From Cryptomeria japonica (lineage: Eukaryota; Streptophyta; Pinopsida; Cupressales; Cupressaceae), in assembly GCF_030272615.1 (NCBI RefSeq), contig NC_081412.1:343659870-343723869 (forward strand): a stretch of 64,000 nt of DNA. The letters are read 5' to 3'. This document shows positions 21,791 through 32,201 of this stretch, piece by piece. How positions within the stretch are numbered: the stretch's first letter is position 1; every line of letters starts with the position of its first letter. The notes beneath the pieces were generated by a model. The model was not told the origin of the DNA. It did no database searches and was given only the letters and a program-made list of their open reading frames with translations. The translations under genes were made by a program, and so were the position numbers.

Positions 21791-22479
21791 TTTGATTGAT
21801 TTTATTTAGTTGAAAAAGATTTTTTCTCGACGTTTGAAGATGTGAGGTCATAAGGTCATGAGTATGCCCCCTCGGGAGTGAAATCAAAAGATAGTGAGGG
21901 TACATGATGATTATAAGAAATTTTTGATGATGATAAGTTATTTGAGCACAAATTGATTCAGTGGAATTTTTGAAAATTTGGCATTGATTGATTTTGAGCG
22001 CAAAGTTGATTTGTAGAATAAAAATTGAATTGAGATTTAGCATTGATTGATGAGAAATTGAGAGTAATTAGAAGAAAGAATGAGCATTTGATGAAAAAGC
22101 GCTAATTGGTCCAAATTTTATGAAATTGACTAGCAAAATAATCTTGAATTTCAATTTCGATCCCAAAATTGGAATCAGAATAGGCAAATTAGCAAAGGGT
22201 ACAATTTTCATGTCCATCGGAGCAAGTTGAAAAATTAGGGTTTTCACTATAGAAGGGGTAAAAGTGTCATTTTCAATTCATTTTAACCCTCCAAGTTTGA
22301 AAATTCAAAAATCCTTCTACGAAGAAAATGCTGGTTCCTACTTGTGAGCATCGATTTGAGTACCAGAGATGACATAATCGACCTCGACACTATGAGACAG
22401 CGGTAAATGGTCAATCTTAAGCCTCTTATTGATTTCAATTTTGAATTTTTTTGTTCATTTTTCAAGTTTTTGGCATGTT

Positions 22480-22700
22480 GGAAGTCAGATTTCTTGTTTT
22501 GTCATGCGAGACAGGAACCTGTCTCGTATGACAAACTGTTGAATTTTGTTTTGTTGTTTGAGGCCATTAAATTTTTCGTTCTAACCCCACCCTTCTATCG
22601 TATGACAACATGCAAAAAAGACCATTTTGTCATCCGAAGTCTAATCTTTTGTCGTACGAAGCCCAATCCTGACTCGTACGAGTTGTTGCCCTTCTCTTTT
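22480..22700. repeat. TCGTACGA-type minisatellite, B 3' region
   Basis: Short degenerate units built on TCGTACGA/TCGTATGACAAA (for example about 22525, 22600, 22652 and 22674), separated by 20-40 bp. The core is a perfect palindrome. The same motif recurs in B's leader at 45420-45720 and about 46900. Confidence 0.65.
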
Positions 22701-22849
22701 TTGTCGTTTGGGAAACAATGAGCATTTTTGAATGTCTAAACTTAAAATTTTGATTTTGCAATTGACGTAGTTAGATTTGCGTGAAGTTTTCTTTCTCTTG
22801 TAGGCTTATTTGGAATGTTTGCTAATGCTCCATTGTTTGATTTTTGCAG

Positions 22850-24760
22850 GTTCAATTACCTCATGTGCTCTTCAGATGCGTTTATTCTCTCACCATGACA
22901 TTAGTTTGATAGTTATCAGAGGTTGAGAAGGCTCATATTGATTTGTGCAGCTTGACACACCTTCTTGGTTTACCAGACATCCGTGTGAATCACAGAATGC
23001 TCACAACATTGGTTGAGCAATTCCATTCAGAGCATAATACCTTTCATTTGCCAGTGGGGGAGATGACTATCACTCCCAAGGATGTATATAGGATCCTTTG
23101 TATCCCTTTTGCTAGGGATAAGGTAGATTATGATGCAGCGTTGTTACTTGGATTACAGGCGATCAAGCATGTCTTCATGGATCCAGATATTTTGACATGT
23201 TCCATCAGTTGGGACATCATGATGAGTAGGTATAGTGAGGAGTTTCCTCTAGCTTATGTTCTAGCAGGTTTTATTGGCTATTTTCTGATGTCGGATAGAG
23301 GACAACAGGGATTCTAGTGTGGATGGGGCAGGATGATAGAGAGATTGATGGAGACCCCTCAGAGGCTTGGCTGGGGATCCTATATATTAGCCCACATGTA
23401 TCATGGGATGCATGAGATTGTGTACAGGGAGGGCAAGAGAATGGTTGCTGGAGTTTTGATTTTACAGGTTTGGGCTTGGGAGAACCTCCCATTTTGTCGG
23501 CCGATTCTAGATGATAGTAGAGAGCCTAGGGAACCGATTGTATATAGGTATGCAGGTTATATCACGCAGTCACATCTGGGCAAGACCGGTTTTTAGCGAT
23601 GATAGCTAGACAATTTGATAGCCATTATATGGAGACCTTATAGGGGCTTAGAGCCATGGGATGACTAGTGACTGATATGTAGGGATATTTTTGTTACGCG
23701 CCCACTTATTGGCAGATCGCAGACTATGGTGGAGAGATTTATAGTTTCTCGAGTGATGAGATAGTATAGCAGGCCTCAGTGGATCTCATAGGAGTTCACA
23801 GCATATGTGAGATATGCTGATGAGGAGAGGTGGGGATGGTCACCAAGTTTATCCTATGCCTTGAGTATGTAGGAGCTGACTAGTTTATAGCATCTGAGAT
23901 GGGATTACATGGATGATGTTGCAGATGCAAGGGTATTGCCCCAGTACAGGGATTGATTCCAGCAACATCCATTCCCTAGAATCACAGATCTAGCTGAGCA
24001 AGCTCCTTATATTGAGGAGATTGAGGATGATGCCCCCGCACAGGGACATGGACAAAGATAGGGATAGGGACAGAGAGTTGAGGCTCTGAGGTGGGCAGGT
24101 GTCGATCCTAGTGCTAGTAGCAGTAGGGTTCCAGCTAGGGTTGGACAACAGAGGGGTGAGGGTAGATCCCTAGGGAGTATAGGTGTGAGATTGGGCGGAG
24201 CTGAGGAGGAGGGAGTAGCACCGAGATAGGTCTGATAGTGATGAGAGGAGCAAGGTGGAGCTAGAGGTGGAGATGAGGGTGGAGAGCATGCAAGAGAGCA
24301 GGGGACTAACGTGGGCTAGTCGATGAGAGCATGTCTAATGAAGCTATAGTCACAATTGACACTGTCTCAGACTTAGCTGGTGGAGCGAGACCGATAGCTA
24401 GCAGAGGTGAGAGCTGAGAGAGACCGTCAGGTAGCAGAGCTGAGAGCTGAGAGAGACCGTCAGGTAGCAGAGGTGAGAGCTGAGAGAGACCATCAGGTAG
24501 CAGAGCTGAGAGTTGAGAGAGATCGTCAGGTCACAGCTATGAGGGCAGAGTGAGACTCTTTGTAGCAAGAGGTTCTTCACTAGATGAGTAGGGCGGCGTA
24601 CTATGTTGCAGCGTATAGGATAGCAGTTCTAGTTGCACAACAGGTTGTCCCCTACTCGTAGTACATGGCATGGTCGGAGGGAGCTCGGGCACCTCATCAA
24701 GATCCTGGTCAGCATGCTCCTCCTCCTCCACTTGGAGATGAGGGAGAGGCTGAGAGCTAG
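22850..24760 (+). pseudogene. Antisense plant mobile domain (PMD) ORF of B
   Basis: Runs opposite to B, between its integrase and 3' LTR. The PMD core (22943-23596) has LGLPDIRVN, TFHLPVGEMTITPKDVYRIL, GWGSYILAHMY and WAWENLPF, the signature of the PMD family found in host proteins and captured by retroelements. Then come a Gln/Gly-rich linker (about 24040), Gly/Arg-rich sequence and a coiled coil of 11-residue units (24381-24550). It ends at TAG 24758-24760. It is broken by many TAG/TGA codons. A 3' splice-like TTTTTGCAG ends at 22849, 100 nt before the first conserved PMD codon, as in C. Function within the element is unknown. Confidence 0.75.
24381..24550 (+). repeat. 33-bp (11-residue) coiled-coil repeats
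   Basis: Four to five tandem 33-bp units in the PMD reading frame encode AELRAERDRQV-like hendecads with alternating Glu/Arg. The single stop in this stretch (about 24396) reads as CAG-to-TAG. Confidence 0.85.
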
Positions 24761-24875
24761 ATATTCTTTTTTGTAGCTCTAATATTTTTTGTAGACACAC
24801 CCATTTTTGGTAGCCAATACGATTCTTGCTTTGATGGGAGTTTGTATATGTCATTTGACATGATTTTGTACTCTA

Positions 24876-24881
<6 letters not shown>

Positions 24882-24915
<34 letters not shown>
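24882..24915. repeat. (AT)n microsatellite
   Basis: About 16 TA units 120 bp after the PMD stop. C has a short TATATATATATGAGAT at the equivalent place (about 36396). Confidence 0.95.
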
Positions 24916-24918
<3 letters not shown>

Positions 24919-26545
24919 TCTGATTTGACTTCATCGTACTTGTGTTGATTCATTTATGAGATGCTTTCTATATGATTTATTCTACATGTATGCATTTATT
25001 TCATTATGGATGTATGTAATGCAAATTGATTATGGATGTCTATTTTTGTTTATTTTCATATGCAAATAAATGATGAATGAGAATGAGTAATGAGTAATGC
25101 AAATTTTTTATTTTTCTATGCAATAAGATGAATACAAATGAGTAATAATCAAATGTATGAATCTATATAAAATGTTTATGTATGCAGCTAACATCTCAAA
25201 ACACAAGTACTTGATCGGAGAAATGATGAAAAATAGACCACTTAGCTAAGAAACGATGATGCTTTTAGCTCTCATAAAATAAAAGAGATCATTATTATCA
25301 CACCGAAATCACTCTAAATTTACAAAATACAGAATGAAATGAAAAATGAGATGCAAAATGCAACCTAAACCTAGTCACTGGATTTAAAATGCTTAAGATT
25401 CATCACTGAGCATAATGAACATAACAAGCAGATTAGAGTTCCTTTCTTTTCAATGTGCAATTTTTTATTATCTTGTCCATAATGACCCCTTTTTCATTCA
25501 TATCCTTGGATAGATTTCGCAGGGACCCAAATTTTATCATAAAGAAATTCCCTCAAAACAAAACAAAGAAATGATGTGGACCTCCATGTAGCATTCAAAT
25601 AAGCAGAGTCGAGGTATGTGAGGAAATTTCACCTTGATGTGAAGGCTCTTATCACAAACACCCAACTAATTTAGATGTTTCCAGATCATTGGGATCATTC
25701 CTACAAGCAGAAAACAAAGAAAATAGTATGCCCCCAATCCTTGCTCCTCTTAGTCACAATAGACTTCCTCGAGTTAATCAGAGGGATAATAATTGAAAAC
25801 CAATATAAAAGACAACACAAAGAAAATTTTCATGCATAGCTCAAACTGTTTAGTGATTGTTTTCCATTATGTTGTTTCACCTGTGAACTCAGTGATAAAA
25901 CTCTTCAGTAGTCAGGAGACAAGTGACTAACTCAGAGTGGAAGACCAGGTTTCACTGACAGAAAGATGACTTGGTTGATACTGCTTAGGACATGCAATGT
26001 GCTTTGTCAATTAACCTAAGACTAGGACGTTGAACAGTTTCAAGCTATGAGGGTTCCAATGAACCAAGATTTTACAAAAGTGACTGAAATATATGTACAA
26101 GCGAAAGAAAAGATGCAGGAAAGTGGGAATGCCAAAATTGTGTTGATAGATGGAGCGCTTGAGTACAAGAGGCGACTGTTTACCAGGTTTTCACCTGCTT
26201 GGCAAAGATTCTTTTTTTTTACCAAGGTGCCTATTTACCAAGTTTTCACCAGGGCATTTTCTCTCTTTATATTTTTTTTTTCTTTTCTTTTTTTCTTTTT
26301 TTTTATTTTTTCAGGACCTTTTATGATTTTTAAAAAAAAAATTTTAAGGACTTTTTCAGTTGTACATGTTACTGGAGTAGAGAATGCTAAGTGAAGATTT
26401 TCTTCAAGTGGATGGTGTTAATCAGTTCATGGAGCTATTCTCCTTCTGAGTTTAAGAGTTGATAGGAACCAGAGCCAAAGACTGCAGTAATGATGTAGGG
26501 ATCCATACAGCTGGGTTCAAACTTCCCTTTGTTGTCTCGAAACTA
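24916..26545 (-). other. B 3' region between PMD ORF and integrase, no gene
   Basis: AT-rich, with ATGCAAAT octamers (near 25018, 25061 and 25098), a minus-strand GGGGGCATA site (about 25728), T-rich tracts and the shared GGTTTTCACC motif (26185-26253). No credible ORF. Confidence 0.6.
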
Positions 26546-27778
26546 CTAATTTTTAGGATTTTCTCTTAGAACTAGGTCACCAACTTGAAATTCTCTTTGT
26601 CTAAATTTTTTTTTATACCCTGTGGACATTCTCTTCTGATATACTCTAAGATGATCAAATGCCACTTGTCGACACTCATCCAACAATTCGAGTTCTTGCA
26701 ATCTAGATATTCTATGATCTTCATCAGTAACAAGACCTTGCAAATAAACTCTTAGAGATGGTAGTTCTACTTCAATAGGTAATACTTCTTTGGACCCATA
26801 CACCAAAGAAAAAGGTGTAGCCCCAATAGGTGTTCTGATACTTGTTCTATAAGCCCATAATGCAGGATTGAGTTGCAGATGCCAATCCTTCCCAAATTTG
26901 TTCATTGTTCTATGCAAGATAGTCAGTAGGTTTTTGTTAGATGCCTCAGCTTGTCCATTACCTTGAGGGTAATATACTGATGACCAGTGTTTAATTTTGA
27001 ATTTCTCACAGAGCTTGTCCAGGTCTTTATTCTTGAACTGTCCTCCATTATCAGTCACGATGGACGAAGGTATCCCATACCTGCAGATAATATAGTTTAA
27101 GATGAACAAGGCGACTTGTTTACTAGTTGCTTTGATGAGCAAAACTGCGCCTACCCACTTGGTGAAATACTCAGTGACAATTATGATGAATTTATGTCCG
27201 TTAGATGAAGCAGGATATATCTGACCAATGAGATCAAAGGCCTAATGCTGAAAAGGCTAATGTGTAGTGAAGGGTATGAGATCCCTTGTCAGAGCATGTA
27301 TGAGATTCCCATGTAGCTGACATTGTTCACAGGTCTTGGAAAATTTAATGGCATCTTTCTCCATGTCTGGCTAGTAGTAGCCAGCCCATAGTAATTTCTG
27401 AGCTAAAGTAAGACCATTCAAATGAGATCCATAAATACCTTCATGAACTTATGATAATGCATGTTTAGGCTCTTCAATTTCTAGACACCTAAGCAACGTA
27501 CCATCCAAACCTTGTCTAAATAAATCATTAGCAATGATAACATACCGTGAAGCATTTCGGGTCAAGTTTCTTTTTTCATTACGGGTAAGATTTTCAGGTA
27601 TAATTTGGTCTCGTAGATAAGAGTAGATGTGGCTGTATCGAGATGAGTCATGTCTAATAATAAAACAGACTATTTGGGTCTCAGAAGAATCATAGGTGGG
27701 GTAATGTAACTCTTCCACCAAGATTTCAAAATGAAAATTGGATTCTTGTAACTCAGGTATAGACGCCAAGGTGGCCAT
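26546..27778 (-). pseudogene. B integrase
   Basis: Order on the minus strand: an N-terminal zinc-finger region ending CEQCQLHG, AFDLIGQI (D, codon 27233-27235), IVTDNGGQF (D, 27050-27052), NGQAEASNKN (E, 26945-26947; 34 residues between D and E), then KKFRQREFQVGDLVLRENPKN where the frame breaks. Stops in the zinc-finger segment (27449, about 27380 and about 27240). The C-terminal GPY part after 26546 is frameshifted but recognisable to about 26390. B is the only element here with its pol in the canonical Tat order. Confidence 0.85.
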
Positions 27779-28135
27779 AACATCTGCTACTCTATTTGCA
27801 GATCTAGGAATCTATTGAAATAATATAAAAGAAAAATATATCTTAATATCATAAACCATTCTCTTATAAGGCATCAGTTTCTCATCTCAAGTCTAATATG
27901 TATCATTGATTTGATTTATGATCAGCTGAGAATCTCTATAGATGTGTAATTCTACAACCTTCCATTTAATAGCTAGCTTTATCCCATTCACCAAAGCTTC
28001 ATATTCTACAATGTTATTTGTTCAAGGGAACAAAATGTTATAAGACTTTGGGATTGAATACTTCTGAGGAGTAATAAATAGTATTCTAGCACTAGAACCA
28101 TTTTGAGTAAAAGACCCATCGAAGAACATCTTCCA
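27730..28135 (-). pseudogene. B archaeal-type RNase H, after RNase H (canonical Tat position)
   Basis: WKMFFDGSF (D), NNIVEYEALVNG (E), YRDSQLIINQI (D) and NRVADVMATLA (D) read in order on the minus strand. Stops are present after ILFP and in DTY*T*DEK. It lies between RNase H and integrase, in contrast to A and F. Confidence 0.8.
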
Positions 28136-28179
28136 GGGTTGTTGAGTAAGATGCATTATTGATTTATCTGGAAACTCTA

Positions 28180-29675
28180 TATGCAACGGTTGAGAGTCTT
28201 CAAGCGGAGCTTCAAAGGGTTGATCAGCAATTACCTATCCTTTTATGGCTTTGCGTTCCACATATTCAAAATATCAAACTCTGTTAGGACCATGACCCAT
28301 TTCGCCAATCTTCCTATAAGTGTTGCTTTGCTGAGAAGATATTTGAGCAGATCAATTTTAGCCACCAGATTGACTGAATGTGCTAACATGTAGTGCCTCA
28401 ATTTTTGTGATGCAAAGACTAATGCCAAGCATGCTTTTTCTATTATAGTGTAGTTCATTTCATAAGACACCAATGTTTTGCTAATGTAATATATAGTTCA
28501 TTCCTTTTTATTTTCATCTTGTTGTGCCAAAAGTGACCCCAGTGATGAATCACTTGTTGATATGTATAAGATAAATGGTTTACCCTGAATAGGTGGCATC
28601 AATATTGGTGGATTAGATAGGAACTCTTTGATTTATTGAAGATGTCATTCACATTCCTAATCCCAGTTGTATATTACTCCTTTCCTCAATACTTTTGTGA
28701 AAGGTTGAGCTTCGTTTGCTAGCTGAGAAATGAATCATCTGATGGATTGGATACGTCCCCGTAGACTTCTCATTTGACTGATGTTCTTTGGAGGTGGCAT
28801 TTCCATTATGGCTTGGACCTTCTCAAGATCAACCTCAATTCCCTTCTTTGAAATGATTTAGCCAAGTAGTTTACTAGATGTCACTCCAAATGCACACTTT
28901 TTTGCATTTAACCGGAGTTTGAACTTTTCCATTCTGTCTAGTATAGGAGCTAACTCTTGAATATGTGTTGATCTCTTCAAAGTCTTCACTAAAGTGTCAT
29001 CAACATAATCTTCCATATTCTTGTGCATCATGTCATGAAAAATAGTAGTGATTGCTCTTTGATAGGTTGCTCCTGCATTCTTTAGCCCAAATGGCATGAC
29101 ATTCCAACAAAAGGTTCCCCATGCACAGGTGAAAGTTGTCTTTTCTTGATCTCTAGGAGCTATTTTGATTTTATTATATCTGGAGAATTTTTCCATTAGT
29201 GAGTACATCTCATACCCAACAGTCATGTTGACTATCATATCAATATTTGGTAATGGAAAGTCATCCTTCAGACAAGCTTTGTTGAGAACTCTGAAGTCTG
29301 TGCAAACTTTGATAGTTTTGTTTGCCTTTGATACTGGTACTATGTTGAAATCCATTCGACATAGTCTATAGCTCTAATGAATCTAGCTTTTAGCAGTTTT
29401 TCTAGTTCATCCTTGACCAACAGTGCCACATTTGGGTGCATCTTACAGAGTTTTTGCTTGACTTGTTTAACTCTTGGTGTGATAGAAAGATGGTGCATGA
29501 TGAGATTAGGATCCAGGCCTGACATATCAGAGTACGCCCATGCAAAGTTTATTTTCTTTTCTGAGAATAGATGAGTGAAATCCTTCAATTCTTCTGCTGA
29601 TAGTGATTGAGCTACATGAATAATGTGTGGTGTCTCTTGACTCCCAATGTTCACTGGCTGAGTTGGCTCAATCAA
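28180..29675 (-). pseudogene. B reverse transcriptase and RNase H
   Basis: RT: FAWAYSDMSGLDP, VKQKLCKMHP, VPVSKANKTIKVCTDFRVLN, MPFGLKNAGATYQR and YVDDTLVK (YxDD at about 29000). RNase H: YISTSDSSLGSLLAQ, YTIIEKACLALVFASQKLRHYM and RLAKWVMVLTEFDI (to about 28243). Stops at about 29340 (in WISTM), 28858 and several between 28500 and 28850. The first catalytic aspartate block is altered (SLMEKFSRYNKI where DxFSGYNQI is usual), so the polymerase would be dead even without stops. Confidence 0.85.
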
Positions 29676-31436
29676 TATGGAAGACCTTTCCTAGAAATGA
29701 CTTGGTAGTATATCAAGTATCTCACCTTCAAGCGCCTTAGAGAGGTTTTCACCCTTAGGTACATCCTTTATTTTTTCTTTTTAGATTCTAACACCGCCAC
29801 AATGTGGTTTTCGCCATCAGATCTTTTGTTTTTTATTTTTCTTGTTTTTGTGACTAAGATACTTGATATCTGCTTCAGTCATGTTTTCACTCTGTTCACT
29901 AGTGGAAGAGTCGATAGGTTCAACTATATTGAGATAATAAGATAACGTATTGTCATTGGCAAAAGTAGGTATATTCATGGGCTGGTTTTGTAAAGTATAG
30001 TCAATTAGTTCTAGATGTAGTAAGGATAAATGTTGGATAGGTTTGAGAGTGTTCACAGTATTGTCATCACAACTGCAGATCAAAAAGTCGAGTTCTAGAA
30101 GGATACCTTGTGTAAGTGTCTCGAGACCAGGAAGAGTCAGAACATGATTATTAAAGTTCACGTTAATATTTAGTTGATCTAATCTAATAGACATACTTGT
30201 AGCGTGATTCTCTATGACAGACTAGACTTCATATCATGGTTCGACAACAATAAGATCAGTAGATAGATTTTCATTGTTTGCATCAAATGATTCAGAATTT
30301 GATGTTGAGTAGATATAGTTTTAAACAGGACTGTTGTTAGAGTCATTAGATTCATCGGATGAAGTTTACGAGTCTTCTTCAAGTGATTTAGTGAGTATAT
30401 GTATGGTATCAACACCAACATCTTTAATGCTGCAAGTTCCTTGGTTCTTGTTCTATAGCTTCCAACTCTTTTTGTGTAGTGCTATACCTGATTTGTTCTA
30501 TCTTAGTATAGGGGTACATAGATGAAAATCTTTCTAGTATTCTTCCTTCCTTTAGTCCTTGTTCATAGTTTTCTTGTCTCTTTTGTCTAATTTCCTGTAT
30601 TTCCTTCTCTAGTTTTATGCGCATCAGTTCTTGAGTATCATCCGTGGTACTAGTAGACTCTTTTGGAGTTTCTATACTGGATGTATCTAAGAGGTGGTCA
30701 GGACCCCATTCATACTCGTTTGAGTCTGTCTTTGAATCGTCTACTTGCTGCCTACCAGTGTATGTAACTGGAATTTTCAGCGGTGCAAACAATTCTCTGA
30801 TTCTTACTACTTCATCTCTTATATCCTCTGGGACCTCAACTCCTTGTATTATTGTAGCTGACACCATCGGAGCTTGAGTGCTGATTGTTTCTTCTTTCTT
30901 GCTTGTTGATTCCTCTTTCTCTTTTACACACTCTGCTTGAGTTTGTGGAGTGTTTGTTTCCTGAAATGTTGAAGGCGATATCCTTTTCTGCCACTTAGAC
31001 TTAGAAGCATGTTTTTGATCTGATGTTTTTCCTGGATTGCATCCCAGTCCATCTTTATCATTTGTGGATTTTGTTTGTAGCTTAATTGGTTCAATAATAC
31101 CTTCCTAATGTTTGCTCAGAGGACTAGTACCTGAATATCCCATGCGTTGGATCATTTTGTAGCCAAGACCATATTGTTTTGGAGAAATCTCACAATGTCG
31201 TACTTCCTCATTGTGACTATCTTCCTTAAAAAGCCAGTTAAGAACGTCTTCCTCTTCTATTTCATCTGGCAAGGAAGTAGAAGACTGTACAAAAATACCA
31301 TCATATATGATATTCGAAGTTGAAGTATGTGTTCTCATAGCCTCTGATTTTTTGCCCAACTATTTTGGTGGAGGGAGAGAGACTAATGAAAGTACTGGTT
31401 CTATCTTGTAGCCATCCATGCCGGTATTTGTAATCT
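29676..31436 (-). pseudogene. B protease-RT spacer
   Basis: About 1.7 kb of interrupted coding sequence linking protease to RT. The clearest block (30424-30867) is Glu/Lys/Arg-rich and helical (KLEKEIQEIRQKRQENYEQG), like the charged spacer of other Tat elements. A G-patch-like GLGYKMIQRMGYSG at about 31120-31175 is noteworthy, since G-patch segments occur next to retroviral-type proteases. No catalytic motif. Confidence 0.55.
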
Positions 31437-32201
31437 TCAATTTCTTTTCAAGTCTTTCATCAGAGCTTCTAGATTTTCACTTCTAGAGGCCATCCTATTG
31501 GGAGGCACAAAAGTATCAACACCTTTTATTAATGTATTACAGGTGATATTTGTACCAGCAGGAATACTGACTTCTGTTCCATTATATGGAAATTTTAAGC
31601 ATTGATGGTATGTTGATGGAACTACCTTTGTTTCATGAATCCATGGCCTGCCCAATAAGATATTGTAGGACAAAGGAAGATCAAGTACCTGGAAAATGAC
31701 ATCTCTTTATAGAGGTCCCACTCTAATTGGTAATGATACTAGACCTTTAGAGGTCCTTTCTTCTTCATCATAGGCTTTAATTGTTATTTTCTTTGCGGGA
31801 TTAATGACTTTTTTAGAGAATCCTAGTTGTGTAAGCAGACTATAAGTACAAATATTCAACCTCGTGCCTCCATCTATCAAAACACGTTTGACTCTGTGTT
31901 TATGGATCATGGCTTCAATATGCAATGGTTGGTTATGTGGATGATTTAGCAAGTTGTCATCTTCTTCAGAGAAGGTCAGATAATGAGGTGAAGTTAGATG
32001 ACCCACCATAGACTGAAACCGATCAATATCTAAATCCTTTGGAACGTTAGTGGTGAGCAATGCTTTGTCTAGGATCTCTTTGTGAGAAGATGAGAGTTTT
32101 AGCAATTCAAAGAATGGGATTTGAGCATTTGTCCTTTTTAATTGTTCCACAACGCTATATCCAGAGGATGATGTTGAAGTTAGCCTTTTAAATTTATCCA
32201 A
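31437..32201 (-). pseudogene. B protease
   Basis: RVLIDGGTRLNICTYSLLTQLG carries the active-site D-G-G form usual in Tat elements (about 31852-31890). It is followed by ITIKAYDEEERTSKG and, after a TAG at about 31706, [25 protein letters not shown] and E encode the same blocks, so this is one protease family. Confidence 0.8.

Noticed and set aside
22850-24760. PMD ORF as an intact host gene
   Set aside because: Many in-frame stops, location within a bounded retroelement, and a second copy at the same position in element C make it an element-borne accessory ORF.
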